NCBI GenBank assembly: GCA_013288885.1
Contig: JABDBA010000001.1
Location: 82,765-146,764, forward strand
Direction of reading: 5' to 3'
DNA: 64,000 nt
From: Gammaproteobacteria bacterium
GTDB lineage: Bacteria; Pseudomonadota; Gammaproteobacteria; JABDBA01
Shown here: positions 1 to 8,623 of the stretch, one piece after another
Position numbering within the stretch: the stretch's first letter is position 1
How the letters are laid out: each line of letters opens with the position of its first letter
Translations under genes and position numbers: made by a program
The notes under the pieces: generated by a model
Seen by the model: only the letters and a program-made list of their open reading frames with translations
Databases searched by the model: none
Told to the model about the DNA's origin: nothing

Positions 1-135
1 CTCACATCACCCATCTGCAGCTAATATTATCAAGCCGATTAAACCCATAATTTCCTCGTCCTATAATTGTTGATATAATAATTTCTACTTAGATTAAGAT
101 TACCATGAATACTAACAAAGAATAGAGGGGGAAAC

Positions 136-168
136 ATGCCTCGCACCAAAAATACCAGGAACCTGTAA
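136..168 (+). CDS. possible 10-codon micro-ORF
   Basis: An ATG at 136 follows a purine-rich AGAGGGGG stretch and encodes a 10-residue, basic peptide (MPRTKNTRNL) before TAA. It lies upstream of the best promoter of the fabG unit, so it is not in that leader. Nothing else supports translation, and it may be chance. The rest of 1-202 shows no gene. Confidence 0.15.
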   Translation: MPRTKNTRNL

Positions 169-202
169 CGAAAACTTACAAGTTCAAAAAATGACAAAAC
201 CC

Positions 203-231
203 TTGCTAAACCATAAGGTTTACAATATAAT
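203..231 (+). promoter_or_regulatory. sigma70-type promoter of the fabG unit with internal dyad
   Basis: TTGCTA (203-208) and a perfect TATAAT (226-231) are separated by exactly 17 bases. The spacer region carries a perfect dyad, TAAACC (207-212) and GGTTTA (217-222), well placed for a repressor operator. Transcription would begin near 238, just before the hairpin at 248-298. Confidence 0.6.
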
Positions 232-247
232 TTGCATAAAAAAAATA

Positions 248-298
248 ACCGCCACGCTTAGTACCCTTTGGGGCAACGCGCAACCTTGGCGGTTTTTT
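248..298 (+). terminator. terminator-like leader hairpin before fabG
   Basis: ACCGCCA (248-254) pairs with TGGCGGT (287-293) and runs into a T tract. Inside the 32-base loop, CGC/GCG and CCC/GGG can pair coaxially, giving one long compound hairpin. It starts only about ten bases after the expected transcription start and ends before the fabG ribosome site, so it could be an attenuator or the end of a roughly 60-nt small RNA. It could also be the terminator of a transcript entering from outside the window. Confidence 0.5.
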
Positions 299-324
299 TA
301 TGTCTATATTAGAGGAGGTAATTC

Positions 325-1050
325 ATGACCCAATCCATCCTAATCACCGGTTCCAGTCGCGGTATCGGTAAAGCCATTGCACTGCGGTTAGCGCGCGATG
401 GTTACGACATTGTGCTGCATTGCAACAGTCAGCGTGCGGCGGCAGATGAAGTTGCCAATGAAATTATTAAACTTAAGCGGCAATGTCGCGTGTTGCAGTT
501 CGACGTGACGCAGCGCGAATTGGTAGCAACGACATTATTAAAAGATATCGAACAGCACGGTTGTTATTACGGCGTGGTGTGCAATGCGGGCATCGCGCGC
601 GATAATGCGTTTCCTTTAATGTCGGGCGAAGACTGGGACAGTGTGCTGAAAACCAATCTCGATGGTTTTTACAATGTGTTAAGCCCATTGGTAATGCCAA
701 TGGTACAACGGCGTTTACCCGGCCGCGTTGTGACTATTGCCTCAGTATCGGGTGTGATGGGCAATCGTGGTCAAGTGAATTATAGTGCTGCAAAAGCAGG
801 GATTATCGGCGCAACTAAAGCGCTGGCACTCGAATTAGCTAAACGTAAAATTACCGTAAATTGTGTCGCACCTGGTATTATAGAAACCGATATGGTTGCG
901 GACGCTCCCATGGAAGAGATACTCAAATTCATCCCCGCCCGGCGCGCGGGCAAACCGGAAGAAGTCGCCGCAGCCGTGAGTTTTTTAATGGCAGAAGACG
1001 CAGCGTATATCACACGCCAAGTCATTTCCGTGAATGGGGGATTAGCATGA
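325..1050 (+). CDS. fabG: 3-oxoacyl-ACP reductase, FabG family (aryl-polyene type)
   Basis: A 241-residue short-chain dehydrogenase that would reduce 3-oxoacyl-ACP with NADPH in the cytoplasm. The cofactor motif TGSSRGIG is at residues 8-15, NAG near 88 and the catalytic YSAAK near 152-156. The length is normal for FabG. The start follows a strong AGAGGAGG site. The stop overlaps the start of the next gene by ATGA, so the two are translationally coupled. The partner closely resembles the aryl-polyene ketosynthase ApeR, so this is probably the ApeQ-type reductase and not the housekeeping FabG. That role is inferred from context. The usual dehydratase partner is not in the window. Confidence 0.85.
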   Translation: MTQSILITGSSRGIGKAIALRLARDGYDIVLHCNSQRAAADEVANEIIKLKRQCRVLQFDVTQRELVATTLLKDIEQHGCYYGVVCNAGIARDNAFPLMSGEDWDSVLKTNLDGFYNVLSPLVMPMVQRRLPGRVVTIASVSGVMGNRGQVNYSAAKAGIIGATKALALELAKRKITVNCVAPGIIETDMVADAPMEEILKFIPARRAGKPEEVAAAVSFLMAEDAAYITRQVISVNGGLA

Positions 1051-2279
1051 ATCATCGTGTAGTTGTAACCGGCATGGCTGGCATAAGCCCTATCGGCAAT
1101 GATTGGGAAACTATCCGCGCGCGTTTGCGCAGTTATCGCAATGCGATCGTACGCATGAATGAGTGGAGCGTTTATCAAGGCTTGCACACACAACTCGCTG
1201 CACCTGCGGCGGAATTTACCTTGTCTGATCGTTACAACCGCAAAACGACACGCAGCATGGGGCGCATTGCATTGATGGCAACTCGTGCCAGTGAATTAGC
1301 ATTACTCGATGCTGGTTTGCTGGATGATCCCTTCTTAAAAAGCGGCGCGATCGGCATTGCTTATGGTTCATCAAGCGGCACACCCGGGTCGATCGGTGCT
1401 TTCAACACCATGTTCCTGGAAAAAACGACCAAGAATATTAACGCGACAACCTATATTAAAATGATGCCGCATACCGCGCCGGTAAATATCGGCGTATTTT
1501 TTGGCATTACCGGGCGCATCATGACTACATCGAGTGCTTGTACTTCGGGCAGTCAAGCGATCGGTTATGCGTATGAAGCCATTCGCAGCGGAAGCCAACG
1601 TGCGATGATCGCGGGAGGTGCAGAAGAATTGTGCGCTACCGAAGCAGCTGTTTTTGATACGCTGTACGCCACCAGTGTGCGCAACGATGCGCCGACAACC
1701 ACACCTAGCCCATTCGACGCGCAACGCGATGGCTTAGTGGTCGGTGAAGGTGCGGGCACTTTGATCTTGGAAGATCTAGAACATGCACGCGCACGCGGCG
1801 CAAAAATTTACGCAGAAATTGTCGGCTTCGGCACTAATAGCGATGGCTGCCATGTGACTAATCCCAATTCTGCTACCATGAAAATCGCCATTGAACTTGC
1901 ATTGCAAGATGCAGGCTTATCACCTGCTGCCATCGGTTATATCAACGCACACGGCACGGGCACGCAGCAAGGTGATGTAGCTGAATCACATGCGACTGCA
2001 CAAGTATTCGGTAACAAAACACCGATCAGTTCTTTAAAAAGTTATATGGGACATACCTTAGGTGCGTGCGGTGCACTCGAAGCGTGGCTCAGTATTAAAA
2101 TGATGCACGAAAATTGGTTTGCCCCTACACTTAATTTAAATCAAGTTGACCCTCTTTGTGCAACACTTGATTACATTAAACATGAAGGTCGAAACTTGCA
2201 ATGTAACTATGTGATGTCAAATAATTTTGCATTCGGTGGTATTAATACTTCGTTAATTTTTAAGAACCTGTTAAAGTAG
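1047..2279 (+). CDS. beta-ketoacyl-ACP synthase, ApeR-like (aryl-polyene pathway)
   Basis: A 410-residue FabF-type ketosynthase that would elongate acyl chains by decarboxylative condensation of malonyl-ACP. The triad is visible: Cys in SSACTSGSQ, His in NAHGTGT and His in GHTLGACG. Long stretches (QGLHT, MPHTAPVN, CTSGSQAIGYAYEAIR, AGGAEELC, FDTLYATS, SSLKSY, SNNFAFGGINTS) match what I recall of E. coli ApeR better than FabF. The ATG at 1047 is chosen because it overlaps the fabG stop. The upstream extension of this frame lies inside fabG and is not credible. The next gene begins 5 bases after the stop. Confidence 0.88.
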   Translation: MNHRVVVTGMAGISPIGNDWETIRARLRSYRNAIVRMNEWSVYQGLHTQLAAPAAEFTLSDRYNRKTTRSMGRIALMATRASELALLDAGLLDDPFLKSGAIGIAYGSSSGTPGSIGAFNTMFLEKTTKNINATTYIKMMPHTAPVNIGVFFGITGRIMTTSSACTSGSQAIGYAYEAIRSGSQRAMIAGGAEELCATEAAVFDTLYATSVRNDAPTTTPSPFDAQRDGLVVGEGAGTLILEDLEHARARGAKIYAEIVGFGTNSDGCHVTNPNSATMKIAIELALQDAGLSPAAIGYINAHGTGTQQGDVAESHATAQVFGNKTPISSLKSYMGHTLGACGALEAWLSIKMMHENWFAPTLNLNQVDPLCATLDYIKHEGRNLQCNYVMSNNFAFGGINTSLIFKNLLK

Positions 2280-2284
2280 CTTCC

Positions 2285-3052
2285 ATGCTACCAGCCACCC
2301 TAACGCGTTTTCATATTGTTAGCTTCATCACGCTGATATTTTGTGTGACCGCGCTACTAATGGAACAATTTATTTTATTAACAGTGGGAATTGTTATATT
2401 TCTAACTTTGACCGGGCTTGGTGTTTCGTTTCCGCATTTAAAATTTTTTGGTTTATTTGTATGCCATGGCACCCCGACCCAACGCCATGTGGCGCTCACC
2501 TTCGATGATGGCCCTGATGCCAATTCAACACCGGCATTGCTTGATTTGCTGCAAGAATTGCAAACCGAGGTGGCTTTTTTTGGTATTGGTAAAAATGTAG
2601 CCTCGAACGCTGAACTGGCAGCACGTATTGTGCGCGAAGGGCATTTATTAGAAAATCATACCTACCACCATAGTTACTTGACTAATTTTTTTACAGCGGC
2701 CCGATTAAAAAAAGAATTGCATCAAACACAAGCTATCATCCAACAAACCACAGGCATTACACCTAAATATTTTCGTCCACCGATGGGCTTATCAAACCCA
2801 CATATTTTTCGTGCAGCGCGTAGTCTAGGATTAAAATTAGTAGGATGGAGCGTTCGCGGTTTTGATACACAAACCAAGAATTCAGAAAAAGTCGTCGCCC
2901 GCATTACAAAAAAATTAAAACCAGGGATGATCATTTTACTGCATGATGGTAAAATTAGTTCTGAGCATTTAGTAACAACTGTAAAAATGTTATTGGCCCA
3001 TTTGCACGCACGCGGTTATCAAGTAGTGCGTTTAGATAAATTACTTAACTAA
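2285..3052 (+). CDS. polysaccharide deacetylase family protein (NodB fold)
   Basis: A 255-residue protein with two hydrophobic N-terminal segments (about residues 8-55), suggesting membrane anchoring, and then a carbohydrate esterase 4 domain. Metal and catalytic motifs are present: TFDDGPD near residue 73 (Asp pair), the HxxxH-like ENHTYHHSY near 123, RPPMG near 165 and LLHDG near 220. The family removes N- or O-acetyl groups from glycans or peptidoglycan. It is tightly packed behind the ketosynthase and probably co-transcribed. Its substrate here is unknown; tailoring an envelope polyene-glycan conjugate is only a guess. Confidence 0.82.
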   Translation: MLPATLTRFHIVSFITLIFCVTALLMEQFILLTVGIVIFLTLTGLGVSFPHLKFFGLFVCHGTPTQRHVALTFDDGPDANSTPALLDLLQELQTEVAFFGIGKNVASNAELAARIVREGHLLENHTYHHSYLTNFFTAARLKKELHQTQAIIQQTTGITPKYFRPPMGLSNPHIFRAARSLGLKLVGWSVRGFDTQTKNSEKVVARITKKLKPGMIILLHDGKISSEHLVTTVKMLLAHLHARGYQVVRLDKLLN

Positions 3053-3062
3053 GGAGATATTT

Positions 3063-3512
3063 ATGAAGAAAACAACCGCTTTACTTATTGCTGTGGCAAT
3101 ATCATTATCGATTACTTCTGCAGCTTACGCACGTAATACGCAATATTTTTTGCCGATTAACAATGCAATGAATACCAAAGCAGCGCAAGAAAAACTCGAT
3201 AAGTCATTAAAATTCTTTTTTGGCGATCAACAACACCCACCTATTCTGACCAATTTAGGTTCGGGTGTGTCTAACCGCAAAACTAACTCGTTTAGCAAAT
3301 CTGATTTAAACGCGTGTAATTGGGGCTTTTTATCCGCCATACTTTCACTGCAAGATCGCGCACATCAGTTGGGGGCGAATGCAGTAGTCCATATCGTCAG
3401 CTATTACGATAAAAATGAAATCGCCAACCAAGCAAACTTTGAATGTCATGCCGGTGGTGTTGTCGCAGGTGTCGCACTCAAAGGAGATTTTGTTAAAATT
3501 GCGGGGCGGTAG
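3063..3512 (+). CDS. secreted protein of unknown function
   Basis: 149 residues, with a clear signal peptide (MKK, hydrophobic core, AYA cleavage site near residue 23). The mature part has two cysteines (CNWG and FECHAGG) and a region reading GANAVVHIVSYY followed by GVALKGDF. I have seen this architecture in proteins often mislabelled excinuclease ATPase subunit, but there is no ATPase motif here and that name should not be used. An AAGGAGAT ribosome site sits 6 bases before the ATG, and the gene is 10 bases after the deacetylase, so it is probably the last gene of the unit. Confidence 0.7.
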   Translation: MKKTTALLIAVAISLSITSAAYARNTQYFLPINNAMNTKAAQEKLDKSLKFFFGDQQHPPILTNLGSGVSNRKTNSFSKSDLNACNWGFLSAILSLQDRAHQLGANAVVHIVSYYDKNEIANQANFECHAGGVVAGVALKGDFVKIAGR

Positions 3513-3540
3513 GGTAATAAAATAACTTCCCCAAGTTAAA

Positions 3541-3631
3541 GTAGGTCGGTTCAAGCGCAGCGGAACCGACAGGATGCCAATTCAAGCATCGTATGTCGGC
3601 TCCGTCGCTGCGCTCCTTGAGCCCGACCTAC
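3541..3631. repeat. paired REP-like palindromes (BIME-like)
   Basis: The 91-base block begins GTAGGTCGG (3541-3549) and ends with its exact complement CCGACCTAC (3623-3631). Each half is itself a small palindrome around a CGCAGCG or CGCTGCG core, so two REP-type units face each other. It lies between convergent genes, the usual place for such elements, and its GC content is higher than the surroundings. It may also serve as a bidirectional terminator. Confidence 0.7.
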
Positions 3632-3639
3632 AAATCACA

Positions 3640-4461
3640 TCATGGATGTGCGTACAAAACCACCTTCCTATCATTCAATGGCTGTACCGGACGTGCATTG
3701 CTTGAAATAACTTTTTCAAATTGTGCAAGCTGTTGCGCCGAAGCTTCAATCGGCTGTTGCATTACAATCCACTGCAACCCTTCGGTGCAAGGCGGTGTAG
3801 TTAATGAACCAGGGAAACTATAATGCGCTTGATTTTTTGGCAATAAGGCAGGCACATTAACCATGGTATTATTAAATGTGTAAAGCTGTTTTGCAGTTGT
3901 AGGCGAGTTTTTAAGTATTCCCGCTAATGCTGGGTTATACGCCCCTTGCTTTACAAAAACCGCAATCACTGCTACATCGCCTGATTGATTTTGATTTACG
4001 AAGTGAATTTCCAGAGGAAACGTTTTGCCATTAATTTGTGTTTCACTCGGTGTATGAAAATGGAACTGTACCAATTGATAATTTTCCCCATTAATTTTGA
4101 TCGATTCATTAGGGCCTGATTGAGGAAAATTTAATTGTATGGTATGCCCGTCATTTACAATTGTGTTTTGACCATGAATGTTTAATTGCGTCAAACCATC
4201 ATCGATAATATTAATCGGCGCTGGCTGATAAAAAGTTTTTAAATCATCATTTTTTGTGGGAACTGCTTGTTGTATATTAATTGGCGACTGCTCTTTACCC
4301 ACACCACAGGTTTGATAAGTGGGATCTAACTTCCCCCAATATTGCGGTGCTGTATCACCGGTGTAGCTCCAAGCAGTATTATAACTCGCAGCGAAACTGA
4401 GGCTGCTGAATAATGCCAGCGTGAGAGTAAGTATTATGCGAATGATTCGTTTATTTTCCAT
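3640..4461 (-). CDS. periplasmic alpha-type carbonic anhydrase
   Basis: 273 residues; interconverts CO2 and bicarbonate. The ATG at 4461 is chosen because AAGGAG precedes it and a signal peptide follows immediately (hydrophobic run ending SLSFAAS). Alpha-class motifs are in order: EQSPINI, QFHFHTPSE (two zinc His), EIHFVNQ (third zinc His) and SLTTPPCTEG. Cysteines near GVGKE and in PPCTEG could form the usual disulfide. It is probably monocistronic, converging on the secreted protein across the REP block. A role in pH or CO2 adaptation in acidic niches is plausible but not shown. Confidence 0.92.
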   Translation of the reverse strand: MENKRIIRIILTLTLALFSSLSFAASYNTAWSYTGDTAPQYWGKLDPTYQTCGVGKEQSPINIQQAVPTKNDDLKTFYQPAPINIIDDGLTQLNIHGQNTIVNDGHTIQLNFPQSGPNESIKINGENYQLVQFHFHTPSETQINGKTFPLEIHFVNQNQSGDVAVIAVFVKQGAYNPALAGILKNSPTTAKQLYTFNNTMVNVPALLPKNQAHYSFPGSLTTPPCTEGLQWIVMQQPIEASAQQLAQFEKVISSNARPVQPLNDRKVVLYAHP

Positions 4462-4493
4462 GATGGGTCTCCTTAGGATTAAGTAGTGGTTTA

Positions 4494-5924
4494 TTACAAA
4501 AATTCCTCTTGCCAACTTTTATCAAATACTTTTTTATTCACATTTTCTTCAATTAATAGCGCATGTAACTTAAGCGCTAATTCTTTCGCCTGGGATTCAT
4601 CGACCGCCAAACTAAAATTCAAATTGTTGGCGGCTTGTGACACCAGATATATTTTTTGTCCTTCAAAAATCTTTAACGCTGCGCCGATTTTATATAACAC
4701 CGAACGAATGTTATGCCCCACAATACTGATCACCGCTGCAGAGCCAATTTCAGTGGCTTTACAAAAGGTATTTAGATCAGCCAATAACGCAGTAATAATA
4801 TTTTGATCTTGACCTTTTACTTTGAGATCTAAAGAGATGGTCACTGTGGTTTCTGAGGTTGAAATAAGATCAACCGATACACCGTGTTTTTTAAAATAAC
4901 TAAATATATCGGCAAGAAACCCAACTTGGTGCCACATCTGCACCGTTTCAATTTGAATCAACGTAACCTGATGTTTAGTCAAAATCGATTTTATCGGCGC
5001 ATCTTCATGCCGCCCGGCTGAATGAATTTCCGTACCCGGGCGCTGCGGCAAACGTGTGTAGCCTACATACATAGGAATAGCGTTGGCCTTCAATGGTGGA
5101 ATACAATAAGGATGCAATACTTTGCCACCCATCGAAGCAATTTCTTGTGCTTCATCGTAATCCAACGATTTGATTAAACGCGCGGCAGGAATTTCATGTG
5201 GGTTCGCGCTATAAACACCTGGCACATCGGTCCATATTTCACAACGTTGCGCCATTAATTTAGCGGCGAAATAAGCAGCGGCAGTATCTGAGCCACCACG
5301 CCCTAATAAAACGGTTTCATTACGTGCATTGCTGGCAATAAAACCTTGTGTTAAAACCACGGGTGTTGTCATTGCATTAAATTGTTTGATGACGGTTTCA
5401 TCTTTCTGATAATCGCAAACAGCTGCCAAATATTTTGATTGTGCGTGACTGTGAGTGAATTCAATGCTTTTTAAGTGAGTGCGAGCATCTGTCCAAGTAG
5501 TGGGGAAATGTTTAGCTTGCAAATAAGCTGCGCCTAATTTTGTTAATAAAATTTCGCCAAACGAAAGTACTTTCGCGTGAATAAATGGCGTGAGCACTCT
5601 ACTCTGTGCCAACATAACAATAATTTGTGATAGCTCGTTAATTTCCTTCTTGATATAAATTTGTGGATCAATCGATAACTCGCCAGCCAGTTTTCCATAT
5701 GCTGCAATAATATCTTGCAAAATTTTATCGTGGCCACCATTGATGGCAGCATCAATTAAGTTTTCTAATTTGTTAGTGATACCACCCAAAGCGGAGCAAA
5801 CAATCAACGGACGCAATTGTTTATCTAAATGTTGTTGCGTGATAGCAGCAATGGTCTGCCAACACTGCAGATCAGCAACACTATTACCCCCAAATTTTAA
5901 AACCACCCAAGGCTGTGATGACAT
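4494..5924 (-). CDS. lysC: aspartate kinase
   Basis: 476 residues. Phosphorylates aspartate, the first step towards lysine, threonine, methionine and diaminopimelate. The kinase domain shows KFGGNSV at residues 9-15, GRGGSDTAAAYFAAKL near 222-237 and a TDVPGVYSANP segment. Tandem ACT regulatory domains follow from about residue 310 (TLIQIETVQMW, VDLISTSETTVTISLD). No decarboxylase is fused, unlike some gammaproteobacterial aspartokinases. The ATG at 5924 is taken in preference to a TTG four codons upstream; neither has a good ribosome site. Feedback inhibition by lysine is typical of the family but cannot be read here. Confidence 0.88.
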   Translation of the reverse strand: MSSQPWVVLKFGGNSVADLQCWQTIAAITQQHLDKQLRPLIVCSALGGITNKLENLIDAAINGGHDKILQDIIAAYGKLAGELSIDPQIYIKKEINELSQIIVMLAQSRVLTPFIHAKVLSFGEILLTKLGAAYLQAKHFPTTWTDARTHLKSIEFTHSHAQSKYLAAVCDYQKDETVIKQFNAMTTPVVLTQGFIASNARNETVLLGRGGSDTAAAYFAAKLMAQRCEIWTDVPGVYSANPHEIPAARLIKSLDYDEAQEIASMGGKVLHPYCIPPLKANAIPMYVGYTRLPQRPGTEIHSAGRHEDAPIKSILTKHQVTLIQIETVQMWHQVGFLADIFSYFKKHGVSVDLISTSETTVTISLDLKVKGQDQNIITALLADLNTFCKATEIGSAAVISIVGHNIRSVLYKIGAALKIFEGQKIYLVSQAANNLNFSLAVDESQAKELALKLHALLIEENVNKKVFDKSWQEEFL

Positions 5925-6064
5925 AATTAATAACAACGATTAATTGGTGAAGGCGCTATTCTTACATAGAAAGGGGGTTAAGTCATGTATAAGGCTTGTT
6001 CAAAATTTCTGCAATTAAATTCTTGTAAACATATATTAATAATTATAAAATGGATTATGATCCT

Positions 6065-6090
6065 ACTTGCGGGGAACTACTCCAGCAAGT
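6065..6090. repeat. small inverted repeat upstream of the rhuM-like gene
   Basis: ACTTGC (6065-6070) and GCAAGT (6085-6090) flank a loop that can pair a further GGA/TCC. It lies about 30 bases before the ATG at 6119 with no T tract, so an operator or leader hairpin is more likely than a terminator. Confidence 0.35.
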
Positions 6091-6118
6091 ATTATGAATA
6101 AAAGATAATGGGGGTAAT

Positions 6119-7147
6119 ATGAAAGATAATAAAATAGGTAATGGCGAGATTTTGCTTTATCAAAATAGTAACGGAGAAATGCGTATAGATGTAAGGCTAC
6201 AAGATTCGTCGGTCTGGCTGACTCAACGACTTATGGCAGAACTTTATCAAATTTCAATCCCTACCATTAATGAACATTTGACGAATATTTACACGGACGG
6301 CGAACTACCGCCAGAAGCAACTATTCGGAAATTCCGAATAGTTCAGCTTGAAGGCACGCGCCAAGTAGAGCGACTTATTGATCACTATAATCTTGAAGCT
6401 ATTTTAGCGGTTGGTTACCGAGTTCGTTCATCTCGCGGTATTCAATTTCGTCAATGGGCAACAGTTACTTTAAATGAATATTTAGTAAAAGGCTTCGTAC
6501 TTAATGACGAGCGTTTAAAAAATCCCGGTGGTTGGGATTATTTTGATGATCTTATTGAACGTATACGAGATATTCGCGCTTCCGAAAAACGTTTTTACCA
6601 AAAAGTGCGGGGTATTTATGCAACCAGCATCGATTATGATAGCAAATCCACCCAAGCTCAACTATTCTTCAAAACAGTACAAAATAAAATGTTATGGGCT
6701 GTTACCGGAAAAACTGCCGCTGAATTAATCGTTGAACGTACAAATGCCGTCTCCCCCACTATGGGCTTAACATCATGGCAAAGTCATAAAATACGTAAAG
6801 CTGATGTAATTATTGCAAAAAATTACTTGGATATTGAGGAAATTACAGCATTAAATCGGCTTGCAACTATGTTTTTAGATCATGCTGAGGATCAAGCTTC
6901 GCAACGTCAAGCAATGACCATGAAAAATTGGGAAGAGCGTTTAGATATTTTTTTGAAATTTAATAATAGAGCAGTATTAAGACATGCAGGAAGTATTTCG
7001 AATGAAGAAGCAGAAAAAATAGCTCATGAAAAATTTAATTTGTTTGATACCCAACGCCGCGAAACCGAATTCCTTGCAGCAGAAGAAGAATATTTACTGG
7101 AATTTGAAACTATAGAGAAAAACTTAAATACGTCCAAACTTAAATAA
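6119..7147 (+). CDS. RhuM-family protein
   Basis: 342 residues. Family-typical features are the opening GEILLYQNSNGE, VRLQDSSVWLTQRLMAELYQ, then IPTINEHLTNIYTDGEL, VEGxRxVER-like and the segment LEAILAVGYRVRSSRGIQFRQWA. RhuM proteins are named from a Salmonella pathogenicity island ORF; they are widespread, often sit in mobile or defence loci, and have no settled biochemical role. The N-terminal part resembles phage Rha/KilA-type DNA-binding regions. A GGGGGTAAT ribosome site precedes the ATG. The gene stands alone between two leftward units, consistent with a transferred cargo gene. Confidence 0.82.
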   Translation: MKDNKIGNGEILLYQNSNGEMRIDVRLQDSSVWLTQRLMAELYQISIPTINEHLTNIYTDGELPPEATIRKFRIVQLEGTRQVERLIDHYNLEAILAVGYRVRSSRGIQFRQWATVTLNEYLVKGFVLNDERLKNPGGWDYFDDLIERIRDIRASEKRFYQKVRGIYATSIDYDSKSTQAQLFFKTVQNKMLWAVTGKTAAELIVERTNAVSPTMGLTSWQSHKIRKADVIIAKNYLDIEEITALNRLATMFLDHAEDQASQRQAMTMKNWEERLDIFLKFNNRAVLRHAGSISNEEAEKIAHEKFNLFDTQRRETEFLAAEEEYLLEFETIEKNLNTSKLK

Positions 7148-7159
7148 TTATTATCTATA

Positions 7160-7876
7160 CTACATCCTTTTTACAGGTGCTCGCGATGGATCTTTTGATA
7201 CTGCCTTATAATGTTTTTCAAATGCTAAAATTTTTTCAGGGAATCCTGCTTGGCAAAAAAGAGTACGGGCTGCTTCAAGATTTTTGGCACTCATATTCAA
7301 ATAAAAACTAACTATAGGATCATCGTTATTTTTCATTAATTTATGCGTTAAATAAAGAAGCTTGCCTTGCAAAATTAGTGAATTAATATATTTCTCTTTT
7401 TTTAACATTCCATCAAATCTCTCATTGCGGCTCGCAAGTGTGTCTCCAGATAGATATCCCTCTTTCTTTTTGCTTACATGTTTTTTCTGTTCTTCTTTCA
7501 TAAAAGATCTTGGAAATTCTGAAGCACGTGGTGTATAAATAACCTTCGATTCCAACCCTGCTTTGTTTTGTAATTCACCGACATACACATCATATTTACG
7601 AAATATACTTAAAATCTTGTCATCAATTAAAGATTGATAAAGTGCAGGTATCCCACCTTTTTGAGTAGTAAAGGTTAATCGATGAGGCCTTATTTTATCT
7701 AGTTTATTATCGGGAAAAATAATAAATTTATTAACGAAATTTCGATTAATTTCATCCCTTATATTTTCTGCAAGTTTTGGATGGGGGTCGACTCCCTTCC
7801 CCTGATAAGTTAAATTTATTACTAACCGGTCAATATTCCCCACCGGATTTCTAGTACTCGACATTGTATATGGCAT
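7160..7876 (-). CDS. hypothetical protein with C-terminal module shared with the ankyrin gene nearby
   Basis: 238 residues, basic, no signal peptide or membrane segment. I do not recognise the N-terminal 180 residues, which are mixed alpha/beta with a lysine-rich stretch near 130-145. The last 54 residues (from about 185) align with the last 53 of the ankyrin protein at 8624-10435: D-D-x-I-x-x-FY, then EA-x-x-LFCQ, I-x-x-FE and P-x-x-x-P at the same spacing. GGAG lies 13-16 bases before the ATG. It follows the secreted-protein gene by 14 bases, so the two may share a transcript. An effector is a reasonable guess because of the shared module; no enzyme motif is visible. Confidence 0.65.
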   Translation of the reverse strand: MPYTMSSTRNPVGNIDRLVINLTYQGKGVDPHPKLAENIRDEINRNFVNKFIIFPDNKLDKIRPHRLTFTTQKGGIPALYQSLIDDKILSIFRKYDVYVGELQNKAGLESKVIYTPRASEFPRSFMKEEQKKHVSKKKEGYLSGDTLASRNERFDGMLKKEKYINSLILQGKLLYLTHKLMKNNDDPIVSFYLNMSAKNLEAARTLFCQAGFPEKILAFEKHYKAVSKDPSRAPVKRM

Positions 7877-7890
7877 AAATTACTCCAAGA

Positions 7891-8520
7891 TTATTTATTG
7901 GAGGATATCGAAACCCTATTTAATGCTTGCAGCCAATCTGCGAAAACTTCGTTGATGGTTTTGGCGGAATCATTATCGATATGCTGATAAATCGCCCAGC
8001 CAGTGGTTTTGGCTTGGTTTAAAATAGCTTGCGCTTGTTTTTGTAGATCATTGCCATTAGCTTTGGCTTGCGTTACTTGGCAGACAAACAGAAATTTTTC
8101 ACAACCAGCATTCGCGGTGTTACACGACCAAGCGGCATGTTGTCGCACTTGTTCTTTGGCTTTGCCAACTTTATAAGTTCCTGTTCCTGGTAGAAATACA
8201 TAACCCGTCCATTGGTTGGCTTTAATAAATTGCCCGATGCCCGCGCTAGCACCAACGTGCCCTTCGGGAAAATCCATGTAAATATCATGGTTAGAGGTAT
8301 TCTTAATGATAAATAATTGTGTTGTTTTATTGTTTTCATTACCAAAAATCAAACGCCCATTGGATAAAAAAGCATAATCTTCTGACCCACATTGCAGCCC
8401 GGTTAAATCCGTTTTTTCAGCCGCAGTAAGCCCAGTCTCTGTAGTGGGCTGCTGCGTGCTAGCAAAAACCGCCGTAGTATAAAATAAAGCTGTTAAAATC
8501 AAGATAATCAAAGTCTTCAT
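7891..8520 (-). CDS. secreted cysteine-containing protein of unknown function
   Basis: 209 residues with a signal peptide (MKTLIILILTALF, cleavage near AVFAS). The mature protein has cysteines in LQCGSED, WSCNTANAGCEKFLFVCQ, so one or two disulfides are likely in the periplasm. The middle (IIKNTSNHDIYMDF, GQFIKANQWTGYVFLPGTG) looks beta-rich. I do not recognise the family with confidence; Legionella entry-associated secreted proteins come to mind but I cannot confirm. A good sigma70-type promoter lies upstream, and the hypothetical gene at 7160-7876 follows 14 bases downstream. Confidence 0.7.
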   Translation of the reverse strand: MKTLIILILTALFYTTAVFASTQQPTTETGLTAAEKTDLTGLQCGSEDYAFLSNGRLIFGNENNKTTQLFIIKNTSNHDIYMDFPEGHVGASAGIGQFIKANQWTGYVFLPGTGTYKVGKAKEQVRQHAAWSCNTANAGCEKFLFVCQVTQAKANGNDLQKQAQAILNQAKTTGWAIYQHIDNDSAKTINEVFADWLQALNRVSISSNK

Positions 8521-8555
8521 AGGGCTGTTCCTAAATTAATACACTAATGAATGAC

Positions 8556-8583
8556 ATTATAAATCTTTAGCGGCTGTCGTCAA
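8556..8583 (-). promoter_or_regulatory. sigma70-type promoter of the secreted protein gene
   Basis: On the minus strand TTGACG (8583-8578) is followed after 16 bases by a perfect TATAAT (8561-8556), about 35 bases before the ATG at 8520. Confidence 0.6.
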
Positions 8584-8623
8584 TCTATCATGATGAGAGT
8601 GCTGTTAACCACTACCATCATGT

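Noticed and set aside
861..1046. Upstream extension of the ketosynthase frame inside fabG
   Set aside because: It overlaps fabG in another frame; the ATG at 1047 gives the normal family start and a coupled ATGA overlap.
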